In this document: piece after piece, positions 1-11,859 of the stretch
How the letters are laid out: each line of letters begins with the position of its first letter
How positions within the stretch are numbered: the first letter of the stretch is position 1
NCBI GenBank assembly: GCA_030549335.1
Contig: CM060194.1
Coordinates: forward strand, 58,122,547-58,186,546
Reading direction: 5' to 3'
DNA: 64,000 bases
Origin: Pontederia crassipes
Lineage: Eukaryota; Streptophyta; Magnoliopsida; Commelinales; Pontederiaceae
Translations under genes and position numbers: made by a program
The notes under the pieces: model-generated
Databases searched by the model: none
Told to the model about the DNA's origin: nothing
What the model saw: the letters and a program-made list of their open reading frames with translations, nothing else

Positions 1-193
1 CTCATATTATGGAACACAAGGTACCACGTCGAAGGAATAAACATATAACCATGGTCCAAGTAGCCTCACGTTCCACTACGATGAAGAGGTAACATGGAAG
101 TTCGAGTTGAGAACATGCCAAGAATTCTCACATCTTTTCAATAAATCCTCCACCTCATGCAAAATTCGAGGACGAATTTTCTTTTAAGGAGGT
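1..193 (+). mobile_element. 3' end of a Ty3/gypsy internal region (Tekay-like), fossil
   Basis: This is the last part of the pol region of a chromovirus-type Ty3/gypsy element whose body lies left of the window. Translated on +, residues around 50-150 resemble the tail of the minus-strand element at 4941-5183, where a VPW...EATWE...FP.LF pattern ends the integrase/chromodomain region. It is followed by the family's usual purine-rich stretch (about 165-192) and then by an LTR. It is an old copy with several breaks. The lineage call rests on similarity to the better preserved elements in this window. Confidence 0.6.
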
Positions 194-1881
194 TATAATA
201 GGACATCCTTAAAAAAAAGAGATAACGGCCAACAAGAAGAAGTAAATGCCATGAAGCCATTATCCCTAACATTTAGAGAATTCAAATGTGGACAACTAAA
301 TGCAAGGAAAGAAAATTAATTAGGGAGAATTCAATTTACAAGCAATTATGAGAGGAATCAAGTAATTATGGAGGAATTAAATTCTGATATGAGGTATTAA
401 ATCAAAAATAAAAAAAATCAAGTTATAAGTGGGAAAAATCAAACGTGAGAATCCCTGATTTTATGGGATAATAATTGCCAAGAAATAATGGGAAATTAAT
501 CCCAGATTTGACATAACTCCCTCCACACTAACAACCACCTAAGCCTCCCTCTTGCCCTCTCATCTTTTTCAATTTGGTACCTATCTCCACGAGGAGTTCT
601 CTGCTGCAACATCACGAAGGGGTGCCCAAGACTTCCCCTCTTCTTCTCCTCCCTCATTTTCCTAGTTTTGCAACTCACTGACAGCCATCTCTTGGCTGGA
701 CTATAGTGGACAGCAAGAGAGGACGCACATACGGACAGTAGGAAGGGCCCAAATAACTCTCGATCTCGACAAATCAATGAGGGACAACAACCATATGAGG
801 TGGGTGAAATCAAAATCACTATGCATAACTATGAATAGGAGTATATCAGAATGTTTCTGGGATTAAATTTGCAAAATGACCCATGATCGAATGAATGAAG
901 ACTATGAAAGGATTATTTTCCCTCTGATTCAATATATTAATTCTACTTATTATTAAATCTATATTTTGACATGATCATTATTGGTTTCCCTTCTCATTGA
1001 TTATCCATATGACTAAATCCGAAGATAAGATATTGATTTACCCTCCATTGATCCAGCTAGCTTTATAATATGAAAGAATGACAAAAGGATAAAGTGATTA
1101 TTAAAAAAAGATGAAAGTGCTTATAGTTAAGGGTCGCTCCTTTGATCATGGCTCGATCAACCACTGACATGCACAAGGCTGTATTGTTTTTGCTTGGCAT
1201 AACCCCAAAAGTTAAAGGCACCTAAAGTCATCTGAGTTATAAGTAAAGTTCAAGGTAAAGAAGAATGTTCAAGTAATGTAAGTAAGATGCCCAGTATTAT
1301 TATGATTTTCGTCACGATTAATGAGCTTCCTCCTGATTCCAAGTTTTCTATGTATTTTCATTATATTAATGATTATGATTATTTACTTATCTTTATTGTT
1401 CTAATGACTCCATGCTTAATTTCTAATCAAGATAAATTATTTCATCAATTCCGATTTATCCTATTTAATAGTTATGCATTGTATATTCTTACTGGTTCTC
1501 CACTAGGCTGTAAAGCTTACGAGAGGACCTCCTCCCCTGTGTTTAATTTTCACAGGGCTAGGTCGGTGATGACATTGAGCTGGTTGCTGCGACGATGCTC
1601 AAGTGACTAGAAAGCACATGAACAACAGGGTCTATTTAGTGGTGTATTTTCCTTTCGCAGTTGTGGGCTCATGATGTCAAAACTATATGATATTCATTAG
1701 AGATGATGTAGCTATTTTCCTAGTCTTCCGTAGTAAATATCATTCTTCTTTATTTTATTCATTCTTCCGCTGATGTGTCTTGATTCTTTACTAAGACCTG
1801 GTCAATATGGTAGTCAAAGTCATAGCTTTCGTAGCAATTCCATCTTCGTCACGTGACGGAGGTCGATTAGGGAGCGTTATA
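194..1881 (+). repeat. 3' LTR of the left-edge Ty3/gypsy element
   Basis: The segment begins TATAATAGGAC directly after the purine-rich end of the internal region and ends GAGCGTTATA. This is a decayed form of the TGTAACGCCC...GGGCGTTACA ends of the other gypsy LTRs in the window. Positions about 1130-1235 match the reverse complement of about 53695-53800 in the second Tekay-like element (shared words include AAAGGCACCTAAAGTCA and CACAAGGC). This confirms both the LTR identity and the + orientation. The open stretches at 496-819 and 1287-1610 lie inside the LTR and are not genes. Confidence 0.6.
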
Positions 1882-2544
1882 TCAGAACACACAAGTATAC
1901 ATTGGATGTCTCAGTGTGATTTTTTTTACATGAATTAGGGTTAAAACTATCAAAGATAAAATGGGTTTGAAATGACCGTATTCCAAGTTTATGTTGGATG
2001 TATTTCATATTCAACTTTATTCATCATTTGGTCATAATTGGACATCTTATTCTAATGCCAGATAACTTGATACTATTCAAAAGTAAAAAACACAAGTTGC
2101 TCATATAGTGAATCTAATTATTTTGTGAACTGCTTTATTATCTAATGATACACGATAAATTTTTTGTGAATTTTTTTTTCTTACGTTCAAATGCACATTC
2201 TTTTTCCTCTTCTTAATATGCAAGGGCCAAACCTAGCTATCATGCCTATGTCACACAGTTCTATCATATCCACAACAATGTGTTCTTTGAGTTATCTGTA
2301 TTATCAATTAATGTCAAATGGTAATAAACGACAATTATGAACGCTATCTGTCCATTGTATTTTTTCTCAAAAAAGAAAAAGAAAAAGAAATAACATCTAT
2401 CCACTCAGTACATCGTCATATGAGCCCTTATTTCATTTCAGTCCATTATTATTGTTTTACACTAAACGAAGAGAATGAGATCAACCTATCAAATTAGTAG
2501 AAGTTCCATAGCGGGTGTCAAGGTCCAATAAAACATAGATATAG
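1882..2544. other. Host intergenic DNA, left piece of tandem unit A
   Basis: No gene is visible. Positions about 2080-2300 align by eye with about 40750-40960 (shared words such as GTTCAAATGCAC and TTATGCAAG). Positions about 2330-2540 align with pieces of 34930-35660, including the motif GGCGGGTG / GCGGGTGTC just before the insertion. The segment is therefore the left part of the duplicated host unit that continues at 31047. The last five bases, TATAG, are the candidate target-site duplication of the nest, matched by TACAG at 31047-31051. Confidence 0.6.
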
Positions 2545-4894
2545 TGTAACGTCCCCAAATCGCACCCCGCCACGTAGCAGAATACGCTTCGGAGACGCTA
2601 CAGATCATCCTTACGTGTACATCATGTTAATAGAAAAGAAGACTTTGACTGGTCAACTCAATAACGATAAATGCGAAATAATTAAATCATCATTAAGAAT
2701 AAAAAGAGTAACATCATGAAATGCGAAAGACTGATAACTGACTTCATAGGAGTCCAAATGAAAGCTAATACATCAAGTAATAAAAAGAAAAGAAAAAGTT
2801 ATCCATCATCTAAAGGACTCGATAACCATGTGCAGTCACCTACGAGCTCGATCTGTCACCGTTGATCACAATCATCATTCATACCTTGACCTGCATTTAA
2901 GAACATGCAAGGGAGAATCTCCCTATGAGTTTTACAACTCAGTATGAAAGTAAGATAAATATCATAATAGAATCATGATACTAGGCATGAATTATAAAAG
3001 TAACATCATAAGATAACATCATCATCTGATAGGAAAGTGAATCATGATCATAATATGAAATGATAGGAGCAAGCATAAGAACATATGAATAAAAGATCAT
3101 AAATAATCATCATAAGAAAGGCAAAAGTCAGACATCATAAGAAAAATTCTTTATTCATACGTGTTCATCTTCTTCATCATCTTAATTTCATGACTTATTT
3201 GGGGTATATTTCAACCCACGGGGAGGCCTGCCTCAATCCGTCCATCATCATCATCATAACTGACCGAGGTCAACCCATAATTGGTCGTCACCAGTCCATC
3301 ATAAAAAGAGCTCTTCATTTAATATTTTACGTCTTTTATCTTGCATCTTTTAATTAAACAAAATACACTTTGATAAGAACTTTAAATCAATGTTGATTGC
3401 TTATATAAATGTATTCTGCTTACCATTTTCTTATTCTAATGATTGCTCTGATGTAGTGACACACTTAGAATAGAAATCTATGAAATTAGATATGTTCTGT
3501 TCATGGTATGATATTGAAAAGCCGGTTGACTGATCAAAAGGGACCAGTCGACCGATGTCTTATTAGCGTTCGACCATGAAACACACTGATCGGTCGCCCG
3601 GACGATAGAAACCGATTGACTATCATTTTGCCTGCCTTCGTCCATGTATACAGATATGATCGACCGACCCATGGAAATGATCGACCGACCCTCATCCAAG
3701 AAATACACAGATCGGTCGACCGACCTATAGAAATCGGTCGATCGACCCTCGTCAATGAAGTACACTGACTGGCCGACCGGCCTATGTAAATCGGTCGATC
3801 GACTCTTACCCACGAAGTGTATAGATCGGTCGACTGACTTGGAGAAATTGATCGATCGACCCTCCCACTAATTCGCTCAAGTGCACAGATCGATCGATCG
3901 ACCAGGAGAAATCGGTCGACCGAAAGAGTAAATCAGGGGCACAAGTGTAATAATCATCATCATCATTAGGATCTGAAATAGGAACATAATCAGAGATTTA
4001 AACATCATAAAATTGATTTAATCAATGTCAGAACCCGGGCCGAGTAGGGATAAATTCGGGTCGAGTTCATGATCAACATCTTCGGGAAAATTAGAGAGGA
4101 GCCCGAGTCGGGTTCGGGTTACACCCAGGCCGAGTCGGTTCATCGTTGAGTCGGGGCGGCTGTCGTGCCCAACACTTCTGGGTACGCAGAACTCAATCCG
4201 GGTCGTCTTCAACCCGAACCGAATTCGTCTGGATGTAGAGCTCGATGAACGTCGGCAATGACGGATCCGGGCCGAGTTCCACCGAACTCGATCCGGCGAA
4301 GGACCTGCCCGGGCTGAGTTTGGGTAAACCCGGGCCGCGTTCATCTTGCGTAGAAAACTGCGCGAATGCAAAGTCGCGTTCCGTTCATCTTCTCCGGTGA
4401 TGGCCGGCACAAATTAACATCATAACTCATCATGCAATAATCACGAACGACCTAGAACATACTTCAAGTCTAAAATCAAGATTCTATTACAAATCTATCC
4501 TAGTTCCATACTTCGATGTTTTTGTCCGAGAAACTTTACTACTGTCCTCTTCTTCCTCTTCCTCTTCCTCTGCCCGCTCCTCTTTGTTCATGTGCACGTC
4601 CGGCGTCGTCTGCATCCCCCGATGTGTCCCCGGTAAGGCGGCGGCCGTCAAGGACAGGAAGAACTAAAAGGGCGCACGAACGAGGAGAAATTAGGGCCGA
4701 CTTCATGAGGAAAACGAAAAGGGGTTTTTCGTTTGATCTGGCCTCTTATTTATAGGGGAGAAGTTTGAGTTTTGTTGGAAACCAACTCTTCATAAAATCT
4801 AAGTTTAGATTTTATCTTTTACTTATTTGTTTTATCTTCCTTTTCTTTTCCTTTTATTTCTTTTCTTTTCCCCAATTAAATCTCGGGCGTTACA
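2545..4894 (-). repeat. 3' LTR of the outer gypsy element (left on +)
   Basis: Starts TGTAACG and ends GGGCGTTACA. It is 2350 bp, longer than its partner (1793 bp) mostly because of a block at about 3388-3928. On the minus strand a TATAAATA box lies at 4747-4754 (complement), matching the one at 30901-30908 in the partner, and is the likely LTR promoter. A (CTTCCT)n tract sits at about 4547-4575. The open stretches at 3478-3813 and 4018-4410 are LTR sequence, not genes. Confidence 0.85.
3388..3928. repeat. CGGTCGACCG-rich block present in only one gypsy LTR
   Basis: About 540 bp that is absent from the partner LTR: the sequence before it (AAGAACTT...) and after it (GAGTAAATCAGGGGC) continues almost directly at 30105-30155. 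The block holds many copies of GATCGACCGACC / ATCGGTCGACCG at irregular intervals of about 25-60 bp. The same decamer palindrome fills the LTRs of the copia element nested in this gypsy element. Confidence 0.7.
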
Positions 4895-4940
4895 TCATAA
4901 ATCTCTTAAAATAAAATTCATCCTCGAATTCTATTAGAAG

Positions 4941-6406
4941 TCAGGACTTACCAAAAAGTGAGGGAAATTCCCTTCGCATCTCAGACTCGAGCTCCCAGGT
5001 TGCCTCGTCACCTCGGTGATGGCTCCAAGGCACTTTGACCAGCGGTACATCTTTGTTGTTGTGACGTTGAACCTTTGTCTCTAGAATATGGATGGGCTGC
5101 TCCTCATAGGTCAGGTCATCTTTGAGGTTGGATTCTTCATATCGTATAACATTCGCATCATCATGCTTGTACTTCCGGAGCATAGAAACATAGAAACACG
5201 TTATGAACTCACCCGTAGGATGGAGGTAAGGCTAGTCTGCAAGCACCCTCTCCGACCAGCTCAAGTACTTCAAATGGACCAACATATCTTGGGCTGAGCT
5301 TTCCTCTTTTACTGAACCTCATCACTCCCTTGATTGGGGAAACTTTCAGGAGTACTTGATCACCTATCTGAAAACTTTGTTCACGTCGTCCTCTATCAGC
5401 ATAAAACTTTTGTCGAGCTTCGGCTGCCTTCATCCTTTCTTGTATCAGCTCGACTCTTGCTAAATATTCCTCTGTCTTTTACCAACTCTTTAGCATCGAA
5501 AATCTTCCTCTCACCTACCTCATTCTAGCATGCAGGTGAACGACATGGTCTCCCATACAAGACTGCAAAGAGAGCCATACGAACATTGGAATGATAGCTA
5601 TTATTATAAGCAAACTCAATGAGTGGTAGGTGATCATCCCAGTTGCCCTTCCAGTCAAGGGCACAAGCTCTTAACATATCTTCAACTATTTGGATGATCC
5701 TTCCAGTCTGACCATCCGTTTGTGGATGGAATGTCGTACTGTAATTCAGCCTCGTTCCAAAAGAGTCTTGTAGTCCTCTTCAGAATCTGGCTGTAAGCCT
5801 TGGATCCCGATCTAATACAATAGAGGTGGGGATCTCAGGAAGTCTGATGATCTCTTGTACATATAGATCCATAAAACTCTGCACTGATTGTTTTGACTTT
5901 ATGGGTAGGAAGTGTGCAGATTTCGTTAACCGATCCACTACTACCCATATGGCATCATGTCCCTTCTAGGTGCGAGGTAAACAAGTGATGAAATCCATAG
6001 ACATGTCCTCCCACTTCCACTGTGGAATGGTGAGAGATGTAATCTTTCCATAAGGCTTCTGATGTTCCACTTTTACCTATTGGCAGACCAGACACATGGA
6101 AACATATTCAGTAATCTCTTGCTTCATGTCATTCTACCAGAAGATTCTTTGTATATCCTTGTACATCTTAGTGCTGTCCGAATGGATCGCAAACTCAGAC
6201 TTGTGGCATTCATCCATCACTTCTCTTTTGAGAGCTTCATCACTTGGGACCCATAGACGATCTTTATATCGGATTCCACCATCTGCTGAGAGCTTGAAAT
6301 CTTCTTCTTCTTTTTGACGTCTTTTTAACATCTTCGTATACTCAGGATCTTGTGCCTGGGCCTTCATGAGCCTATCCACCAAGTTCAGTTGTATCTGATG
6401 CATCAT
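4941..6406 (-). pseudogene. Gypsy integrase region with chromodomain-like tail (fossil)
   Basis: Minus-strand remnants of integrase. The N-terminal zinc-binding and linker part lies at about 6134-6406. The catalytic core follows at about 5530-6110, where DNA around 5990-6010 encodes the family's MDFITxLP-type segment. The C-terminal GPF/GLY region is at 5209-5433 (KLSPRYVGPFEVLE). A chromodomain-like end is at 4941-5183 (DEATWELESEM). The family inserts the DNA copy into the host genome. Several breaks are present, so no product is expected. Confidence 0.75.
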
Positions 6407-6687
6407 CAGTATTGCTCCCTTCCTTCCGGGTCTTGGCTTTCATAGGCTTAGCTCCTTCATCATCTTATACATATCCATCATCATGTGAGCTAATGAGTCT
6501 TCCCATTTGCGGCTGAGTGCATCTGCAATTGAGTTCACCTTACCAGGGTGGTAATTAATGGAGAACTCATAATCCTTTAAGTACTCCTTCCATCTTCGTT
6601 GTCGCATATTCAAGTCTCGCTGAGAGAAGACGTACTTAGGCTCTTATGATCAGTGAACACCTCAAACTGTACTCCATAAAGGTAGTG

Positions 6688-7149
6688 TCACCAAATCTTT
6701 AATGCGAAGACTATCGCTGCTAATTCCAGGTCATGAGTCGGGTAGTTCACCTCATGCTTTTTCAGCTGCCTCGATGCATATGCGACCACTTTTCCATGTT
6801 GCATGAGCACGCATCCTAGTCCTGTGCCGCAAGCATCACTGTACACCATATATCCCTCTGTACTTTTCAGAATGGTGAGTATAGGTACAGTAGTCAGTCT
6901 GACCTTCAATTCTTGGAAACTGTCTTCGCATTTCTGTGTCCATATGTACTTCACTCATTTCTTCGTTAGGTTCGTCAAGAAAGATGTAATCTTTGAGAAA
7001 TCCTTGATGAACCTACGGTAATAGCCTGCCAATCCGAGGAAGTTGCGGATTTCAGTGGCATGTTTTGGTCTTGGCCAATGGGATATCGCTTCTACTTTGG
7101 AAGGATCCACAAAAATGCCCTTCTCCAAGATTATGTGTCCAAGAAACAT
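6688..7149 (-). pseudogene. Gypsy RT connection and RNase H region (fossil)
   Basis: At 6955-7149 on - the sequence encodes the end of reverse transcriptase (EIRNFLGLAGYYRRFIKDFS). At 6688-6954 it encodes the start of RNase H ([16 protein letters not shown], then YASRQLK and [10 protein letters not shown]). These motifs are diagnostic of Ty3/gypsy pol. RNase H removes the RNA strand during reverse transcription. The region is part of the broken outer element. Confidence 0.8.
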
Positions 7150-7199
7150 AATCCGATCAAGCTAGAACTCACACTTGGATAGTTTTTCATACAACTTGT

Positions 7200-8254
7200 G
7201 TTACCTTAACCTTTCTAAAACTATCTTCAAGTGTTCTTTGTGTTGTTCTTCATTCTCCGAATAGATCAGGATGTCATCTACAAAGACGATGACAAACTGG
7301 TCCAGGTATGGTCTGAACACCTGATTCATGAGATCCATGAAAGCTGTAGGGGCGTTCGAGTCCAAAAGGCATCACTAGAAATTCATAGTGACCATACCTT
7401 GATCGGAAAGCCGTCTTCTGTACATCTTCATCGGCTACTCTAAGCTGATAGTATCTACTTCGTAAGTCAATCTTGAAAAATACTGCGGCATTAGAAAGTT
7501 GGTCGAAGAGATCATCGATCCACGGTAGAGGGTACTTGTTCTTGACTGTGGCTTTGTTCAGCATCCGGTAGTCAATACACAGTCTCAGAGAGCCGTCCTT
7601 CTTCTTGACAAATAGCACTGGGGCTCCCCAGGGAGATACACTCGGCCTGATAAACCCCTTGTCTAAAAGTTCTTGAATTTGCTTCTTCAGTTCATGCATC
7701 TTGGCCGCTGCCATCCTGTAGGGGGCCTTTGAGATCGGGGCAGTGCCTAGAAGAAGATCGATCCGAAAATCAATCTCTCGTGGAGGTAGTAATCCAGAGA
7801 TGTCGTCAGGAAAGAGTACGATGCACAGTCTTAAAACAGTAGCACAATCTTTAGATATAAAAGAGTACGATGCACCCGAATCAAATAGAACCATAGTGGG
7901 GAGACTGACTATGGATAATGTACCTCTAATGACTTCAACGTCTGTCGGTACTGCATCTTCTTCCAAGTGGAAGACTCTTCCACGCACTATGTTGTTTCCC
8001 ACTCTTGCATCACGCTGAGCTGGTGCGGGTTCATCCTTCTTAGTAGGACAGTCACAAATGAAGTGTCCTTGTTGCCCATAGTATAGGCATACCCTTGCCT
8101 TCATCCTACATTCCCCAATGTGGAACCTCCTATAATGGGGACAGGCACCAGTACCCTGTGCCTGCTGCTGGGGCTGGTGACGTTGGAGCTGCAAAAAGGG
8201 GTCATGACTTAGTTCTTCTTCATCATAAACATCTTTTAACTTCATGTTCATCAT
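7200..8254 (-). pseudogene. Gypsy protease and reverse transcriptase region (fossil)
   Basis: Minus-strand sequence in order: a zinc-knuckle remnant of gag, a retropepsin-type motif ([13 protein letters not shown]), then reverse transcriptase with [47 protein letters not shown] and [10 protein letters not shown]. The catalytic FVDD motif is encoded near 7271-7285. This order and spacing are those of Ty3/gypsy pol. The region is broken in a few places. Confidence 0.85.
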
Positions 8255-8256
8255 CT

Positions 8257-9083
8257 TTACCTGATACTGGGGCTGTTGTTGGCAGTTAGCCTCACGAGGC
8301 TCATAGGCCGTGCCCGATTATCCCGACGTTGGTTCCTACGGTCGGGTCCTCGATTCCGTCGATGGTCATTCCATCGAGGTTGGTTCTGAGCCGGAGGTTG
8401 CATGGGAGCCTTTCCTTTCACATCTTTCAATTCTTGTTGCTCCCTAACATAATTCCTTTCCGTTGTAGTTGCTAGCTCCACTGCCAGGCTCACATTCACA
8501 TTGGCCAGCTAAGGTGTTGGTCCTGATGGTCGGGTTCAAGCCTTGGCAGAAATGATCCATCTTTTGTCTATCACTCATCTTGAAAGTGTTGTACCTCTCC
8601 AGACAAATGAACTTGACATAATACTGAGCCACTGTCATCTGATCCTGGCTCAACTGTAGGAACTCCCTCTGCTTGAGTGCACACTGGTATGGTGGAAAGT
8701 AGCGTGCCTCAAATGCCTCACAGAAGCGTTCCCAAGGAACGTCGTTCTGTCCTTTGTACTGTGTATCAATCACAGTTCTCCACCAGTCCAAAGCATCCTC
8801 TGTTAACACGCTGGTGGCGAACAGGACCTTCTTATTTCCACCACAGTTCATCTGTTGTAGCTTCTCCTTGATTGTCCTCAGCCATCTCTTAGCCTTGTCA
8901 AACTCGCCCAAGCCATCATACTCTGGTGGACGTAACTTCATGAAGGCTTGAATGGTGTCCTTAGATGGCACTGGTGGCGTAGGTTGTACTGAAGGAAGCT
9001 GCACTGATGGCATCATGGCTGGAATGGCCTGAACATATGGTGTTGGTACGGGCAGAACCGTTGGTGCCTGTGATGGTGGGGGC
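8257..9083 (-). pseudogene. Gypsy gag, main part (fossil)
   Basis: The minus strand encodes the retrotransposon gag domain: FMKLRPPEYDG near the start, then DALDWWRTVI, VPWERFCEAFEARYFP, and REFLQL..MTVAQYYVKF. These match the Ty3/gypsy capsid family (PF03732-type) by motif. A Gln/Pro-rich N-terminal linker precedes it. The copia element has inserted at 9084-28920, and the N-terminal end of gag lies beyond it at 28921-29084. Confidence 0.8.
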
Positions 9084-10162
9084 TGTTGAATCCCATGTTT
9101 TGATGATAACAAATCAAATTGGATATAAAAGGCACTAATCTATGCTCAAGTGATGATATACAGGTGTAGAATTGATATGATCTTAGTTACAAGAAGAATC
9201 ACCCATTGAAATGATGGAAATGCAATTTCAGGACACAACCGGTCCACTGATCGGTCGACCGACTGTGAAGACCGGTCGATCAATATCAGGCCAAAGAAAT
9301 GACGAGACTGTATCGATCGTTACACTGGTCGACCGAACAGCTCAGATACGAATTCAAGAAATGTCGAGACTGTACCGGTTGATGTTCTGCTCGTTGCACC
9401 GGTCGACCAAACAGTAAAGGATGAATTCCAGAAAAAGTCGAGACTATACCGGTCGACGCTTTGGACGAAGAACCGGTCGATCGGACAACTCAGAAAGGCA
9501 ACAAATATTCTGTAACGATCATATTGACCGGTCGATCGGCCCATTAATGCGGTCGACCGGTCATAGTGCCAGATGAACAGTAACGGCTATTTTTCGAAGT
9601 GAAAATCATGGAAAATTATCTAGATGAGATTCTCACCTGTACAACACTATAAAAGGAGTGCCAAAGCTTGAAGAAAACTTATCTAAGCAAGCAAGATCAT
9701 TCAAAAGAGCATTTTCAAGTTCTTGAGCCCAAATTTACAAATTCTTTCCTTTTCTCTTCAAAAAACTTTGAGTGTGAAAATTTTGAAAAAGAAGAGAGGC
9801 ATAGGGAATTCTTATTCTCTGATCTCGAAAAGATTGAAAGCTCGTTGTAAAAGAGGAGTGCCTTACCTCTTGAGCGGAGAAGAAAGCATGTGGTGTAAAA
9901 AGGGTTGTTCTCTCTCTACAAGAAAAGAGAAAGATAGTGGATTTCCGACGATCTCGAGGTCGAGAAGTCGGAGCGGGGACGTAGGCCAAAGAGTTGGATC
10001 CGAACCTCGTCTACATATCGTGACTCACTGTGTTTGCTTTCTTGCTCCCCTTTTTTATTATTTGCTTGTGATCGTTTTAGTGATTTTTCGAAAGTGATTT
10101 TTGAAAAAGATTTTAAAACACCAATTCACCCCCCCCCCCCTCTTAGTGCTTTCGATCTTACA
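9084..10162 (+). repeat. 5' LTR of the copia element
   Basis: TGTTGAATC...CTTACA, 1079 bp. A TATAAAAG box lies at 9648-9655. About 9235-9560 is packed with CGGTCGACCG-type palindromes. A run of C (about 10130-10140) near the 3' end is conserved in the partner LTR. Open stretches at 9211-9850 lie inside the LTR and are not genes. Confidence 0.85.
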
Positions 10163-10164
10163 AT

Positions 10165-10176
10165 TGGTATCAAAGC
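10165..10176 (+). other. Primer-binding site of the copia element
   Basis: TGGTATCAAAGC lies 2 bp after the 5' LTR. It is complementary to the 3' end of initiator Met-tRNA apart from one base against the common TGGTATCAGAGC. It primes minus-strand DNA synthesis in this family. Confidence 0.8.
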
Positions 10177-10198
10177 AGGTTGCTCTTGTTATTAAGAT

Positions 10199-11540
10199 TT
10201 AAAAATTCTTTTAGAACTATGACATCAAGTGGATTTAGTTTTGCTGAAGGTCAATCGATTAATCATCCTCCGCTTTTTAATGCATCTAATTTTGCATATT
10301 GGAAAATTAGGATGCAAGAATATGTATGCTCCATTGATATTGATATGTGGGATATCGTTCAAAATGGTTTTGATTTACGTGGAAAAACTCCTTTGAAATA
10401 TACCGAAGGAGAAAGTCTTTTAATAAAACTTGATTGGAAATGCTAAAAACATTTTTTATTGTGCTTTGGATCCTACGGAATTTAATCGGGTTTCTAATTA
10501 TTTAAATGCTAATAAAATTTGGAAAAAGCTTATTATCACACATGAAGGAACCGACAAAGTTAAGGAATCTAGATTGAACATTCTAAATCACCAATGAAAA
10601 TGAATCTATAAATGAAATGATTGTCCGTTTTAATGACATTGTGAATGTCTTAGCCTCTTTGGGCGAGCCAAGATCTAACTCTCAGAAGGTAAAAAAGTTT
10701 CTCATGTCCCTCTCTCCAGATGGCATACAAAGAGGACTGTAATCGAAGAGAAGGATTTGAACAAGTTAGATTTCGACGATCTTATAGGTTCACTCTTGAC
10801 ATATGAGATCGGAATCAAGGAGGATGAAGAAGCAAATGCTCCAAAGAGAAAAACTTTGGCATTAAAAGCAAGTAAAGATGATAAAGACACAAGTGAGGAA
10901 GATGAAGATCTTGATGACAAGAAGCTTACCCTATATGCAAAGAAGCTTTACAAATATCTCAAATTTGCTAAGCAAAAGAAGAGAAATGGCTTCATCAAGA
11001 AAAAATCATCATCATGAAAGAATCAAATAACTTGCTTTGAATGCAAAAAGGTTGGACATTATAAAAATGAATGTCCAAATTTGAGCAAAAAGGAAAAAAA
11101 TGGAGAAAATTCAAAAAGGAAGAAAAAAGCTCTTCAAGCAACTTGGGATGAAAGCGAAGATGAAGATTCAAGTGATGATGAAGAAGCTTACATATGTCTA
11201 ACGGCTAATAGCCACGAGGTATCATCTAACTCATCTCTAGTGATAGTGAATCTTTTAATGTACATAATGAGTTTAGAAATCTTATCAATAAATATGGATG
11301 CCTAAAAAAGAAATATAATAATCTAAAAATAGAATTTGAAAATAAACAAAAGAAAGATAAAGATGTTAGAGCATGTGAAAAGTGTGACATATTAAGTGAG
11401 GAAAACACTAGTTTAGAATTCTTAATTGAAGAATTGAAAATGGAAAATAGTACACTTAAATCACCATGTGAAAAATGTGTATGCTTGAACAACGAAATCA
11501 AGAATCTAAAAGATGAAATTAAAAAAATTTATAATTGAAG
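10199..11540 (+). pseudogene. Copia gag region (fossil)
   Basis: Opens with the copia gag signature PPLFNASNFAYWKIRMQEYV at about 10270-10330. An acidic, lysine-rich stretch follows at about 10757-11017. A CCHC zinc knuckle (CFECKKVGHYKNEC) lies near 11035-11075. Beyond it comes a Lys/Asp-rich, coiled-coil-like segment (11081-11540). This layout is typical of Sirevirus-type gag. Several breaks are present. Confidence 0.75.
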
Positions 11541-11859
11541 CAAGATGTTAGATGTCATGCTTAGCGGATCTAGAATGCCTTCAAATGAAAAGGGATTTGG
11601 TTTTAACTCTTTTGAAAAAAAAATGACAAAAGAATTTTATTTGTTAAAGCATCACATAGTAATGCAAAATCATATATTACTTGTTTTCACTGTGGATATG
11701 AAGGGCATTATTCATATGATTGCAAAGTTAGAAAATGAATAAATAAAGGGATGAAGAAAATTTGGATCCCGAAAAGGATCATTTCTAATCAAGATGGACC
11801 CAAGCAAAATTGGGTACCAAAAAGATGATATTCTCAATTTCTTTCTTGTAGGGAGCCCA

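Noticed and set aside
496-1610. Small genes on either strand near the left edge
   Set aside because: Both open stretches lie inside a gypsy LTR and have no recognisable domain.
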